Below the pieces are notes generated by a model. The model saw nothing but the letters and a program-made list of their open reading frames with translations. It was not told the origin of the DNA and searched no databases. Positions 53,219-62,535 of a stretch of DNA of 64,000 nt are shown piece after piece; the first letter of the stretch is position 1; each line of letters starts with the position of its first letter. The DNA is from JAAYJK01 sp964501655 (GTDB lineage: Bacteria; Bacillota; Syntrophomonadia; Syntrophomonadales; Syntrophomonadaceae): the NCBI GenBank assembly GCA_964501655.1, contig CAZCTN010000014.1:1-64000 (forward strand). Direction: 5' to 3'. The translations under genes were made by a program, and so were the position numbers.

Positions 53219-53974
53219 ATGCTGGCCAAGAGGATCATCCCCTGCCTGGATGTTCATGAAGGCAGGGTAGTAAAAGGAATCAATTTCGTAAACTTGCAGG
53301 ATGCGGGAGACCCGGTGGAACTGGCTGCTTACTATGATAAAGAGGGAGCTGATGAACTGGTGTTTTTGGATATCAGTGCGTCACATGAGGGCCGGAAAAC
53401 CATGATCGAAGTAGTAAGAGAAACCGCCCGTCAAGTGTTTATCCCTTTTGCAGTAGGCGGCGGAATAGGGAATATAGACGATATCCGCAGCATACTGGTG
53501 GCCGGTGCAGACAAGGTTTCAATCAACTCCGCAGCAGTCAGAGAGCCAGCTTTGATCGGGGAAGGAGCAAAAAAATTCGGCAGCCAGTGTATAGTCTTGG
53601 CCATCGATGCCCGCATGAAAGATCAAGATGCCTGGGAGGTATATATCAACGGAGGAAGAGTGCCTACCGGACTGGATGCGGTGGAGTGGGCCCGGCAGGC
53701 TGAAAAGCTGGGAGCAGGAGAAATACTGCTGACCAGTATGGACAAGGATGGCACCAAAGATGGTTATGACCTGAAATTGACCCGTGCTATATCCGATGCG
53801 GTAGGGATTCCCGTTATAGCTTCCGGGGGAGCCGGAACTCTGGAGCACCTCTATGAAGGGATAGAGCATGGCCGGGCCGATGCAGTGCTGTGCGCATCTA
53901 TTTTTCATTACCGGGAATATACCATCGATGAAGCCAAAAGATATTTAAGGGATAAAGGAGTTCCGATTAGATAA
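53219..53974 (+). CDS. hisF: Imidazole glycerol phosphate synthase subunit HisF
   Basis: 251 residues, TIM-barrel cyclase partner of HisH. IIPCLDVHEGRVVKGINF with the catalytic Asp near residue 11, AVGGGIGNIDDI near 80, and TSMDKDGTKDGYDL with the second Asp near 178. It overlaps hisIE by one base. Confidence 0.96.
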   Translation: MLAKRIIPCLDVHEGRVVKGINFVNLQDAGDPVELAAYYDKEGADELVFLDISASHEGRKTMIEVVRETARQVFIPFAVGGGIGNIDDIRSILVAGADKVSINSAAVREPALIGEGAKKFGSQCIVLAIDARMKDQDAWEVYINGGRVPTGLDAVEWARQAEKLGAGEILLTSMDKDGTKDGYDLKLTRAISDAVGIPVIASGGAGTLEHLYEGIEHGRADAVLCASIFHYREYTIDEAKRYLRDKGVPIR

Positions 53975-54627
53975 TGATTGATAAATTAGATTTTGAAAAA
54001 CAGGGTGGATTGATCCCTGCCGTAATACAGGACAATGTGTCCGGTCAGGTTCTAATGCTGGCTTACATGAATAAAGAGGCTCTGGTTAAAACTTTGGAAA
54101 CAGGCAGAACCTGGTTCTATTCCCGCAGCCGGCAGGAATTGTGGATGAAAGGAGAAAGCTCCGGGCATGTACAGGCAGTCAAAGAAATACTCTATGATTG
54201 TGATGAGGACTCCATCCTGGTAAAGGTGGAACAGACCGGAGCAGCCTGTCATACCGGACACTATTCCTGCTTCTATCGGGATATCAAGGGACAAGAAGTA
54301 GATAAGCCGGTATTCAACCTGGATAAGGTTTATGCATCAACTGCTGGCAGTCCCGCCATTCTATATGAACTTTTTGATATTATTAAAGACCGGCAGGCCA
54401 AAATGCCGGAAGGCTCTTATACCACCTATCTGTTTCAAAAGGGATTGGATAAAATTCTGAAAAAAGTCGGAGAAGAAAATGCGGAAGTAATAATCGCAGC
54501 TAAAAACCGGGAAAAATCAGAAGTTATTTATGAGACCTCGGACCTTATTTACCATCTGCTGGTCCTGCTGGTTGAACAAGAGGTGAATATAAGTGACATC
54601 TTCGCCGAACTGAAATCGCGCCGATGA
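53974..54627 (+). CDS. hisIE: Phosphoribosyl-AMP cyclohydrolase/phosphoribosyl-ATP pyrophosphatase
   Basis: 217 residues, bifunctional HisIE. The HisI part (1-115) has VLMLAYMNKEAL, TGRTWFYSRSR and the zinc ligands DCDEDS and CHTGHYSCFY; the HisE part (125-215) has KKVGEENAEVIIAAKN near residue 165. Last gene of the run; a perfect hairpin follows at once. Confidence 0.96.
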   Translation: MIDKLDFEKQGGLIPAVIQDNVSGQVLMLAYMNKEALVKTLETGRTWFYSRSRQELWMKGESSGHVQAVKEILYDCDEDSILVKVEQTGAACHTGHYSCFYRDIKGQEVDKPVFNLDKVYASTAGSPAILYELFDIIKDRQAKMPEGSYTTYLFQKGLDKILKKVGEENAEVIIAAKNREKSEVIYETSDLIYHLLVLLVEQEVNISDIFAELKSRR

Positions 54628-54655
54628 GTCCAGGAAATGGCTCCTGGACTTATTC
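54627..54655 (+). terminator. Terminator ending the pur-his run
   Basis: AGTCCAGGA at 54627-54635 pairs perfectly with TCCTGGACT at 54642-54650 around AATGGC, then TTATTC. It also lies at the end of the convergent antiporter gene. Confidence 0.8.
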
Positions 54656-56221
54656 ATTTCTGGTCTTCTGGCGAAGGGTATCCATTTCCTCATCTATCCT
54701 GGCACTTAGTATCTGCAGATCTGATTCGTCCAGTATTCCCCGGCGCATAGCTTCTTGCAGGGCGCTTTTCTCGCTTTGCAGAGCCTGAATGCGAGCCTTG
54801 TTTTCCAGGATATAATTCAATGATACTTCATTTTGCTGCAGTTCCTTCAGCTGTTGTTCTATTTCTTCCATCCGCAGGCGATATTCCCGGTGGAGTACAT
54901 CATAATTACCAGAAGATATTGATTTGCTTTGCTGCAGGCGGTCCAATTCCAGCAGGGCGGCTTCTCCGGCCAGCAACTGGCTGGCCAAGCGGCCATATTC
55001 AGCCATTAATCCCCCTTTGCTGGCCAAACCCAGCTTTCTGATCAGCGGCTTGATGCTAAGCCCCTGTACCAGCAAAGATACCAAAACCACCCCAAAAGTG
55101 GTAAGCAGCAATTCGTAGCGGTAGGGGAAATTTGCTCCCAGGCCCAGCACCAGAGCCATGGGAATGGCTCCCCGCAGTCCCCCCCAGAAGAGTACGTGCT
55201 GCCAGTTGAAAGGTATATCCCCTTTGAGACGGTTGACCAGAGGCGAAAGAAGGTAAACGGCCACAGCCCTGCCTGCCAGTACCACTGGTACCGCCAGGAG
55301 AATATCGGTCCACCGCTGGGTTAGATCAAACAGCGCCACTTCAAATCCCACCAGCAAAAATACTATCGAGTTGACCGCGAAAGCCAGATATTCCCAAAAG
55401 GAGTTGACTGCCAGGCGAGTGGAAGCACTCATACCGGTGCGCATGCCATAGCTGCCCATAACCAATCCTGCGCTTACCACCGCGATTACTCCTGATACAT
55501 GGAGGGTCTCGGCACTCAGGTAGGCACCGAAAGCAGTTATGGTTGTCAACATGATTTCAAAAAGATGGTCATCATATTCACGGGTAAGTCTGGAGGCTAG
55601 AAAACCAATACCCCCTCCTACCAGCACCCCTCCCAATACCACCAGCAGGAAAGACTGAATACCGCCTATAATGGAGATCTCCTGCCCTGAGGCATAGTTT
55701 ACCAGCAGGGTGAATAATACTATGGCAATTCCGTCATTAAAAAGGCTTTCTGATTCCATAATAAGTGACAGACGCTTGCCCACTCCCAGTTCCTTGAATA
55801 TGGCTATAACTGAAATGGGGTCGGTGGGTGAAATCAAGGCGCCAAAGACCAGGCCCACCGCTAGAGGGAGATGGAGCAGCCAGGAGATGGCATATCCTAC
55901 CACTAGGGTAGATATTACAGTTCCAGCCAGAGCAAAAATAGCAATAGGAAGGGCATTCTCTTTTAAAAGACGGATACGAATATTAATTGCCGATTCAAAT
56001 AAGAGGGGAGGAAGAAATACCGTAAACAGAATATGCGGTTCCAGTTCTATCTGGGGCAGAACATGAAAGGGAGCGATGATCAAACCGGTTATGACCAGGG
56101 CCAGGGCATAAGGAATTCTAATAAAACGTCCTGCCATGGCTACCATAGTGGCTATCACCATTAGCCAGAAAAAGGTGGTTAAGTCAAAACCTACAGTATC
56201 AACTACCGAAAATAAAAGCAT
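54650..56221 (-). CDS. CPA1-type Na+/H+ antiporter
   Basis: 523 residues. About 12 membrane segments in residues 8-400, with the ion-binding motif SPTDPISVI near residue 130 and ESLFNDGIAIVLF near 158. The C-terminal 120 residues are hydrophilic and helical (LKELQQNEVSLNYI, SALQEAMRRG), probably a coiled-coil regulatory tail. It exchanges Na+ or K+ for H+ at the cytoplasmic membrane. ATG start at 56221. Confidence 0.93.
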   Translation of the reverse strand: MLLFSVVDTVGFDLTTFFWLMVIATMVAMAGRFIRIPYALALVITGLIIAPFHVLPQIELEPHILFTVFLPPLLFESAINIRIRLLKENALPIAIFALAGTVISTLVVGYAISWLLHLPLAVGLVFGALISPTDPISVIAIFKELGVGKRLSLIMESESLFNDGIAIVLFTLLVNYASGQEISIIGGIQSFLLVVLGGVLVGGGIGFLASRLTREYDDHLFEIMLTTITAFGAYLSAETLHVSGVIAVVSAGLVMGSYGMRTGMSASTRLAVNSFWEYLAFAVNSIVFLLVGFEVALFDLTQRWTDILLAVPVVLAGRAVAVYLLSPLVNRLKGDIPFNWQHVLFWGGLRGAIPMALVLGLGANFPYRYELLLTTFGVVLVSLLVQGLSIKPLIRKLGLASKGGLMAEYGRLASQLLAGEAALLELDRLQQSKSISSGNYDVLHREYRLRMEEIEQQLKELQQNEVSLNYILENKARIQALQSEKSALQEAMRRGILDESDLQILSARIDEEMDTLRQKTRNE

Positions 56222-56536
56222 ATTGCCCGCCTGCCTATTCGCTCAATATTTCTGATCACATTTTGCTAATTGGTTCCCTCTGTGAAAAAGGCTGGGCCTC
56301 TTTAATCAATCTTAATCAATCAGCTGTGCAGGGTACTCTCCGATAAACGGTTGCCAGGATAAATACGCATATCCCGGGGGATTATGTTGCTTTTCCCGGG
56401 GAACCAATAAGAGAAAAATGCTATAAAAAGTCAACCTGTTTCATGATAGCATGCAAAAAGCAAGGGGACAAGAAAACCTTTCGGTCTGATCAATTAACTT
56501 CCCGCAAAAGTCGGATTCTTCGTACGGCTTTTTCTG
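56222..56536. other. 315-bp intergenic region
   Basis: No gene. CCCGGG repeats around 56371-56400 could form a hairpin; a lone CAAGGGGAC half-site is at 56460-56468, related to the GGGGAC hairpins elsewhere; and a weak terminator of the GGDEF gene (AAAAGTCG with CGGCTTTT, 56506-56532) lies at the end. Confidence 0.5.
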
Positions 56537-57772
56537 TCAGGATAATAACGGGGCGTATCGGCTGCGATTGACTGCCTTTTCTTTATACATCTGCCGGTCC
56601 GCCACGTTTATGAAATCATCCACGCTCAGGCTTTGGCTGGCAGGATATCTGGCCAGGCCATGACTTACCGATATTGGATAAACCATTGTTTGCTGGGCAC
56701 TACGCTCCTCCATTTCTTGTTTGATCCTGGTCCAGATATTCTCGGCCTCGGCTTGACTGCAATCAGGCAGGATCAGGAGGAACTCATCACCGCCCAGACG
56801 GCATAAAAGATCCGATTTGCGCAGATGCCGTCTTATCAACTGCACCACCTGCATAATCAATTTATCGCCTTCTTTATGGCCATAAGAATCATTTACGGCT
56901 TTCAAGTTGTCAATATCAAAAAAACAGATGCTCAATTCATGCTCTTGGTGCTGGGCCAGCAGCATGTTGTATTCCAGCCATTCAAGTCCGGTTCTCCGGT
57001 TATATATTCCCGTAAGGTCGTCGACGGAAGCATAGAGCATTAATTGCTTTTCCAGGCTTCTTCGGACCTGCAGCTCTCGTTCCAGCTTATCCCGGCTGCG
57101 TTTTTCAGAAATAAACTTCAAATTTAACAAGACCAAAAAAAGGCTCGATAAGATATAGATTAGGAATACACTAATGTTTAAGCACTGTATTTGGTGATAT
57201 TGACCGGGAATCGTCGGGTTAACTAGGGCGGCTACATAAATGCTGCCTGATATAAAACCGCCTGTTACATAGAAAAAAATGAATTCACTCAGGCTGGCAG
57301 GTATTGGCCGGTCTTTTCTGATCTTGCTGCGGGTTATAAGGATGGCGGCCAGTATGCCGGCAGATAAAAGGTAAGCAATCAGATGGGTGGCAAGGATCAG
57401 TTCCGGTATGGTCCGAACATGAAGCAGGTCAAAACCCATGTATCCACTGAATAGGGTATAGGAAACCAGATCCGCAATAACAACGGAAAAATAGAAGAGC
57501 ACGATGCCAAACCCTGAACGTAACAAGTCCAGGCCGAGAGTACTTCTGACCAGGCCGGCATATATGATGAAATTTAAGCATCTGGCAAATAAAAAATATT
57601 CTGACCCGGCTGACGACACTCCGCAAGCTGACGACACTCCGCACAAAAGGGTGGACAGAAATATGAATTTGGCCAGGGTAATCCCATCGGTTTCCAGGTA
57701 AAACAGGTTTTTTAGCAGTAAAAAGAGTATAAAGCTGTCCAAAAAGGTCCCTAGAACAACGGCCATAATCAT
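56537..57772 (-). CDS. Membrane diguanylate cyclase (GGDEF)
   Basis: 411 residues. About six membrane segments in residues 4-225, then a GGDEF domain (about 250-410) with intact RLGGDEFLLIL and the opening YASVDDLTGIYNRR. It makes cyclic di-GMP. A perfect in-frame tandem repeat CGVSSACGVSSA near residue 44 comes from an 18-bp direct repeat. It has no PAS or other recognised sensor domain outside the membrane part. Confidence 0.9.
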   Translation of the reverse strand: MIMAVVLGTFLDSFILFLLLKNLFYLETDGITLAKFIFLSTLLCGVSSACGVSSAGSEYFLFARCLNFIIYAGLVRSTLGLDLLRSGFGIVLFYFSVVIADLVSYTLFSGYMGFDLLHVRTIPELILATHLIAYLLSAGILAAILITRSKIRKDRPIPASLSEFIFFYVTGGFISGSIYVAALVNPTIPGQYHQIQCLNISVFLIYILSSLFLVLLNLKFISEKRSRDKLERELQVRRSLEKQLMLYASVDDLTGIYNRRTGLEWLEYNMLLAQHQEHELSICFFDIDNLKAVNDSYGHKEGDKLIMQVVQLIRRHLRKSDLLCRLGGDEFLLILPDCSQAEAENIWTRIKQEMEERSAQQTMVYPISVSHGLARYPASQSLSVDDFINVADRQMYKEKAVNRSRYAPLLS

Positions 57773-58738
57773 ATAATCTGCCCTCCTCTGATATTCTGCT
57801 TACAGGCAGGGGAGCACCTGACCTGCTTTTACCAAAACAGCCCAACGCACCCCTAAGAGCCAAGGATATGTTCCAATAATTAACATAATAAGTATAATAT
57901 TACCATAAAAGTATTGGGCAAATCATTCTATTGCCGGTTTTCATTAACCGGCAGAAAATCCCAAAAGCAAATATCTAACAATCTGTTTAGCAAATATGAT
58001 ATATTACCAGGCGACAAGAAGTCTTCTGTTATTTAGCAACCGGAGGTTCAAACTGCTCCGCAGTCTGTTCCCATGCTTAAATACTCTCATAATAAGATGA
58101 CAGCATGATGTCACCGTGGAATTATTTGTAATTTGTTTGGAAAGACCCGAGTAACGGAGAAATGAAGCAGGACCGAGCAAGATGTACCGATGGTTTATTG
58201 CTTAAAATAACAGATAATGAGAATATTAGAGAATTATCATGGAAAATGACGATTTCAAGGATATCCAGGGGTTTTTGGTGCTGTAAAGGACTTGTTGTCA
58301 GACTAATGTTTATATCATAATAGATATTGTAAATTATAACGAATATAATAATTTGGCAAAGAAGCCGCAGGAGTTACCTGCGGATTTATTATATGAAACG
58401 ATAATGCTTTCATTGGAATAGTATTGCGGCAGTACCGAGAAGAGAAAATAAAAAAACATCGGCAATGAAGCCCGCGGGAAGAACCCTGCAGGCTTTTTTT
58501 GTTTTAGGCAATGAAGCCCGCGGGAAGAACCCTGCAGGCTTTTTTATTTTAGGCAATGAAGCCTGCGGGAGGAACCCTGCAGGCTTTTGTGAATTGGAAG
58601 ACAGTTCCCGGCGTTTCTAATTCAGGTGAGGAATGAAGGGGCTGGACAAAGGAAGTGATAAATATTGCTAAGCAAATATATAAAATCAGGTCGTTAATAT
58701 AAGTTAAAAATTATGACTATTGAGGGGAGAAAGTCGTC
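57773..58738. other. 966-bp intergenic region with tandem terminator repeats
   Basis: No gene recognised. It contains a hairpin at 58365-58383 (CCGCAGG/CCTGCGG), the tandem repeat at 58461-58590, and the dispersed-repeat copy at 58021-58080. The rest is AT-rich. The last part would hold the promoter of the permease gene, though I see no strong -35/-10 pair. Confidence 0.5.
58461..58590 (+). repeat. Three tandem terminator-like repeats
   Basis: A unit of 45-46 bases beginning GGCAATGAAGCCCGCGGG and holding CCCTGCAGGCTTTTTT starts at 58461, 58507 and 58552. Each can form a hairpin (GCCCGCGGG or GCCTGCGGG with CCCTGCAGGC) followed by a T-run. In copy 3 the left arm is changed to GCCTGC, which improves the pairing. 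They precede the permease operon. Confidence 0.85.
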
Positions 58739-60121
58739 ATGGGAGATCAAAAAAAACTTGGTTTTTTATCTGCATTTTCAGTAGCAGTAGGTTTAGTAGT
58801 AGCATCAAGTACTCTGGTTACTTTAGGTCAGGGCATGGGTATGGCCGGCGGGGGGTTTATCTTTGCCATGATTGTCGCCTGGCTCCTGCAATTGTTCGCT
58901 GCCCAAAGCTTTGCCGAGCTTACTACATCATTGCCCAAATCCGGCAGTTTGAATATCTATGCGCGTATGGCCTTTGGGCCGGTGGTAGGTATAATAAGTA
59001 TTCTGGCCGGTTATGTATACATGAGTTTCTTAACCGTGCCGGCAGAATTAGCGGTGGCAGGAGCTGTCTTTAACGGGGTTTTTGCCCCGGAGTTCTCTCC
59101 GGCTCTCTTTGGCTTAATCCTGTTGGCCATATTTGCCGCGGCGAATCTGATGGGTGTTGATGTATTTGCCAAACTGCAGATATTTTTGACGGTTACTATG
59201 ATCATATCCATGACTCTGCTGGGCCTGATCGGCTTAACCAACCTAGGGCTGCCGGCCCCTGCTGTCCCGGAAATGCCTTTTAACCCACTGGGATTTTCGG
59301 TTTTGGGTCTTACCGCATTGGCCATCTGGCTGTACATAGGGATTGAGTTTGTTTGTCCGCTGGTGGAAGAAATCGAACATCCGGGCAGGAACATTCCGAT
59401 GGCGATGAGTATCGGGCTGGTTGTTATTGTAATCGTTAATATATTATATGGCTTTGCTTCCATTAAGTATGTAGCTGCAGAAGCTTTAGCTTTCTCTGAT
59501 ATTCCGCATATTCTAGTAGCCCAGGCTATTCTGGGCCGGGCAGGAGAAATATGGATAGGTATCGTGTCCATTCTAGCCACGGCAAGTTCGGTTAACACCT
59601 TTATAGCCATTATTCCCAGAATGCTCTACAGTATGGCAAAAGAGGGAGAAGCACCAAAATTCCTTGCTCTCATCCATCCCCGGTTCAGAACGCCATGGGT
59701 GGGAATTATTCTGGTTGGTGCTGTATATGCGTTGCTCCTATTGCTGGGAATTGCTGGAATCGAACAGATTATTATCTTGATTATGTCGGCAGCTACCTGC
59801 TGGTTGTTGGCTTACGTATTAACTCACATTATTGTAATCGTAATGCGCCAAAGGTATCCCAATCTGGTACGTCCTTACAAAACTCCGGGTTATCCACTAC
59901 CCCAGATTGTCGGCAGTTTGGGTATGCTTTACGCCATATGGCAGATTTGGGGTGACATTGTTACCAAGATGATAATTTACCAGTATGCAGCCATTACTCT
60001 CATCGTCTGTATAGTGTATGCGCTGATCTGGGTTAAATTCGTTATGAAAAGGAAGCTTTTTGAACCGGTGTCATTAGAAGAAGAAATGGGAATAGATTTT
60101 GTTCAAACGGCTATGAAATGA
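58739..60121 (+). CDS. APC-family amino acid/polyamine permease
   Basis: 460 residues, about 12 membrane segments. The APC-type start GFLSAFSVAVGLVVASSTL near residues 8-26, a second segment FAMIVAWLLQLFAAQSFAELTT, and YKTPGYPLPQIVGSLGMLYAIW near the C-terminus. It imports an amino acid or amine. ATG with GAGGGGAGA upstream. It heads a cluster with a WD40 protein, an amidotransferase-like protein and a GS-like ligase. Confidence 0.9.
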   Translation: MGDQKKLGFLSAFSVAVGLVVASSTLVTLGQGMGMAGGGFIFAMIVAWLLQLFAAQSFAELTTSLPKSGSLNIYARMAFGPVVGIISILAGYVYMSFLTVPAELAVAGAVFNGVFAPEFSPALFGLILLAIFAAANLMGVDVFAKLQIFLTVTMIISMTLLGLIGLTNLGLPAPAVPEMPFNPLGFSVLGLTALAIWLYIGIEFVCPLVEEIEHPGRNIPMAMSIGLVVIVIVNILYGFASIKYVAAEALAFSDIPHILVAQAILGRAGEIWIGIVSILATASSVNTFIAIIPRMLYSMAKEGEAPKFLALIHPRFRTPWVGIILVGAVYALLLLLGIAGIEQIIILIMSAATCWLLAYVLTHIIVIVMRQRYPNLVRPYKTPGYPLPQIVGSLGMLYAIWQIWGDIVTKMIIYQYAAITLIVCIVYALIWVKFVMKRKLFEPVSLEEEMGIDFVQTAMK

Positions 60122-60133
60122 GGTGAATAAGCT

Positions 60134-60700
60134 GTGAAGCAAAAAATTGATGCTTATGCCAGGGCCAACCTGGAATATTTGGCAGCTAGATTTACTCCCT
60201 ACTGGGGTGAGATGGAAGCATGCGGAGAGGAAGTGGTTTTTGCCAATCCCCCTCCCCCCCTGAGAAGAGTGAAAATCTTATGTAAAAAGAAAAAGTCCCT
60301 GTTGGGCGGCCTGTATTCTCTTCAAATTATCGGAGAGATTGATAAAGAAGGGCTGGTGAGAAACAAAACCCCTATCCGGCTTTATTATCGGGGACTGGTG
60401 AGCAAAGGCAAGGCCTTCTTCAAACACCAGGAAGATATTAATAGTGATCTTATTAAACACTTAAACAATGATGTTAATTTGATTAATATTTTAAGCCTCC
60501 TGGATCTGGAAACCGGTGAGATATGGCTGGCGGATGACAAGTATATCATAGTAATGTCCCCGATAAGCGGGTCTTTCATGTACATGGTATTTCCTCCCCT
60601 GCGATACTCGGGAAGTCTTCCGGAAGAAGAAATAAGGCAATTGAACACTTCGTTATTCCGAACCTCGGAGCTTCTGCAAAGCCGCAGCCAGGCCGTTTAA
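60134..60700 (+). CDS. Hypothetical protein of permease cluster
   Basis: 188 residues, GTG start, GAGGTGAATA upstream, 12 bp after the permease. Mixed alpha/beta with a proline run PPPPLRR near residue 40 and a basic KKKK patch near 52; the second half has beta-rich LETGEIWLADDKYIIVMSP. I recognise no family. Its place in the cluster suggests a role linked to the permease. Confidence 0.55.
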   Translation: MKQKIDAYARANLEYLAARFTPYWGEMEACGEEVVFANPPPPLRRVKILCKKKKSLLGGLYSLQIIGEIDKEGLVRNKTPIRLYYRGLVSKGKAFFKHQEDINSDLIKHLNNDVNLINILSLLDLETGEIWLADDKYIIVMSPISGSFMYMVFPPLRYSGSLPEEEIRQLNTSLFRTSELLQSRSQAV

Positions 60701-60724
60701 ATAAGAGAAGGGAGAAGGGGAAAG

Positions 60725-61768
60725 ATGACAGCATTAAAGAGATACTGGATAATCGTTGCTATCGGTATAGCCATAGGCGCCTTCCTGATAGTCTCCAATC
60801 AGACCCTGGATAGTATGGCTTATTCGGATGAAGGAGACGGAAGTATTAATGTGGACCTCAATCAGCTTACCGCTGCTCTCGAACAGAATGAGGAGCTGAT
60901 GTTTTTTGCCGGAAAAAGCGGCAACCTGACCGCCTATTCATCAAATCTGGAAAAGATTATGGACCTGCCCGCTTTCTATAAAGACAAGAGCAATTCCATA
61001 GCGGTATCTCCGGATACAAGCTTGCTGGTAAGTGGTGATGAAAAGGGCAGAATTGTGATATGGAATGTAAAGGATCAAAATGCTACAGCTATTGAGGCTG
61101 CTCACCTGGGTGACATTTTGGGAGCCGCCTTTTCACCCGACGGGAGATATTTCGCCACTGCCAGTAAAGATAGAAGTATCAAGATATGGGATGCCGGGAC
61201 GCTAAGCCTGGTGCGGATTTTGGAAGGACATAGCAGCTATGTTTTGGACCTTGATTTCAGTCCTGACAGCAGGTATCTTGCTTCGGTGGGTTCCGACAAC
61301 CTGTTGGCCATTTGGGATGCTGACACTGGTGTAATGGTAAAAGAAAAGAAGAACAGCCATTTCAGAGCGGTAAATCAGGTTTCTTATTCACCTGATGGCA
61401 AATATCTGTACACGGCTAGTTCGGATACGTTGATAAAGATCTGGGATTCTGAAAAACTCCAGTGTTTAAATACCCTGAAAGGACATAACAGCGAGGCCCT
61501 TAGTCTTTGTATCAGTCCGGACGGGAAAACCATTTTGTCAGCCGGAAGGGACAAGACCCTGCTTTGTTTCGATGCTGCCAGTGGTGAAATGATGGGCAAG
61601 GTTGACTTACCCAATAATGTTTATGTATCAGATATGCTGTTTTCAGGAAACGGATCTTATGTATATATAGCTGATATATCCGGGAGTGTACTCTGCATGG
61701 ATTACCAGAGCAGAGAAATTATCAAGGAAACGACTATAGGTCCTATCTATGCCATGGGTATGATTTAG
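60725..61768 (+). CDS. Membrane-anchored WD40-repeat protein
   Basis: 347 residues. A signal anchor at residues 8-25 and seven or so WD40 blades: DKSNSIAVSPDTSLL, AHLGDILGAAFSPDGRYFAT, GHSSYVLDLDFSPDS, HFRAVNQVSYSPDG, GHNSEALSLCISPDGKTIL. A beta-propeller, probably displayed outside the membrane and binding another protein. It lies 24 bp after the previous gene. Confidence 0.85.
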   Translation: MTALKRYWIIVAIGIAIGAFLIVSNQTLDSMAYSDEGDGSINVDLNQLTAALEQNEELMFFAGKSGNLTAYSSNLEKIMDLPAFYKDKSNSIAVSPDTSLLVSGDEKGRIVIWNVKDQNATAIEAAHLGDILGAAFSPDGRYFATASKDRSIKIWDAGTLSLVRILEGHSSYVLDLDFSPDSRYLASVGSDNLLAIWDADTGVMVKEKKNSHFRAVNQVSYSPDGKYLYTASSDTLIKIWDSEKLQCLNTLKGHNSEALSLCISPDGKTILSAGRDKTLLCFDAASGEMMGKVDLPNNVYVSDMLFSGNGSYVYIADISGSVLCMDYQSREIIKETTIGPIYAMGMI

Positions 61769-61777
61769 GAGAGATTT

Positions 61778-62497
61778 ATGAGAATTGTGGAATTATTTCA
61801 TGATGAAAACCATCCTGAAAGCTCAAATGTTGATTTGTGGGTTAAGGAATACAATCATCGATCTCAGAAGCTTCCAGCATACAAAGGGTTGGATCTTCCG
61901 GATTTGGATAGCTTTGATCTGATATTCCTGCATGGCGGTGAACAGCATCTTTGGAATAAGGATGCGGATCCATGGCTGCATGCGGAAGTAAATTATATCC
62001 GCCGGGTACTGATGAATAAAAAACCGGTTATTGGATTTTGTCTAGGCAGTCAAGTTATTGCTGATGCCCTGGGGGTAGAAATATACCAGGATAAGGAAAT
62101 TGAATTTGGCTGGGGCCAGGTGATGGTAAGGCCGGAGGCTAGGGGACATATGATACTGAAAGGATTGGAAGCAGGCTTTATATCGTTTATGTGGCACCAG
62201 GATCACTATGAATTACCCCCCCATTGTATGTCCCTGGCCTTTACTCATCAGGCGGCCAACCAGATTTTTGTCAGCAACAATCTGCCGGCTGTAGGTTTTC
62301 AATTTCATCCCGAGTACAGCCAGGAGATCGTCAATAATTACTATCGAACTTATTGGGGTACGGAATTTTTGAAACTTAAGGACAGTCCTCCCATAGATGA
62401 CTTTATTAAGGAAAGCAATAGTTTGCCGGACACTTATTCGTTATTCAGGCAGCTGTTAAACAATACGGTTAAGTATCTTGCTCTGGAAACAAGATGA
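61778..62497 (+). CDS. Class I glutamine amidotransferase-like protein
   Basis: 239 residues. Cys in GFCLGSQVIADALG near residue 87, His/Glu in GFQFHPEYSQE near 180. A type 1 amidotransferase-like fold, similar to the GuaA-like or gamma-glutamyl-hydrolase groups. Next to a GS-like ligase and an amine permease it could cleave gamma-glutamylated amines, as PuuD does, or supply ammonia. ATG 9 bp after the WD40 gene with AGGAGAG upstream. Confidence 0.8.
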   Translation: MRIVELFHDENHPESSNVDLWVKEYNHRSQKLPAYKGLDLPDLDSFDLIFLHGGEQHLWNKDADPWLHAEVNYIRRVLMNKKPVIGFCLGSQVIADALGVEIYQDKEIEFGWGQVMVRPEARGHMILKGLEAGFISFMWHQDHYELPPHCMSLAFTHQAANQIFVSNNLPAVGFQFHPEYSQEIVNNYYRTYWGTEFLKLKDSPPIDDFIKESNSLPDTYSLFRQLLNNTVKYLALETR

Positions 62498-62535
62498 CAG
62501 AAAGGTTATTCACTTTGTGAAAGGGGTGTTTATTG

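Noticed and set aside
43085..54600. Many antisense open frames over pur and his genes
   Set aside because: Shadows of strongly coding plus-strand genes with no ribosome sites.
58461..58590. CRISPR array
   Set aside because: Unit is a terminator hairpin with no distinct spacers.
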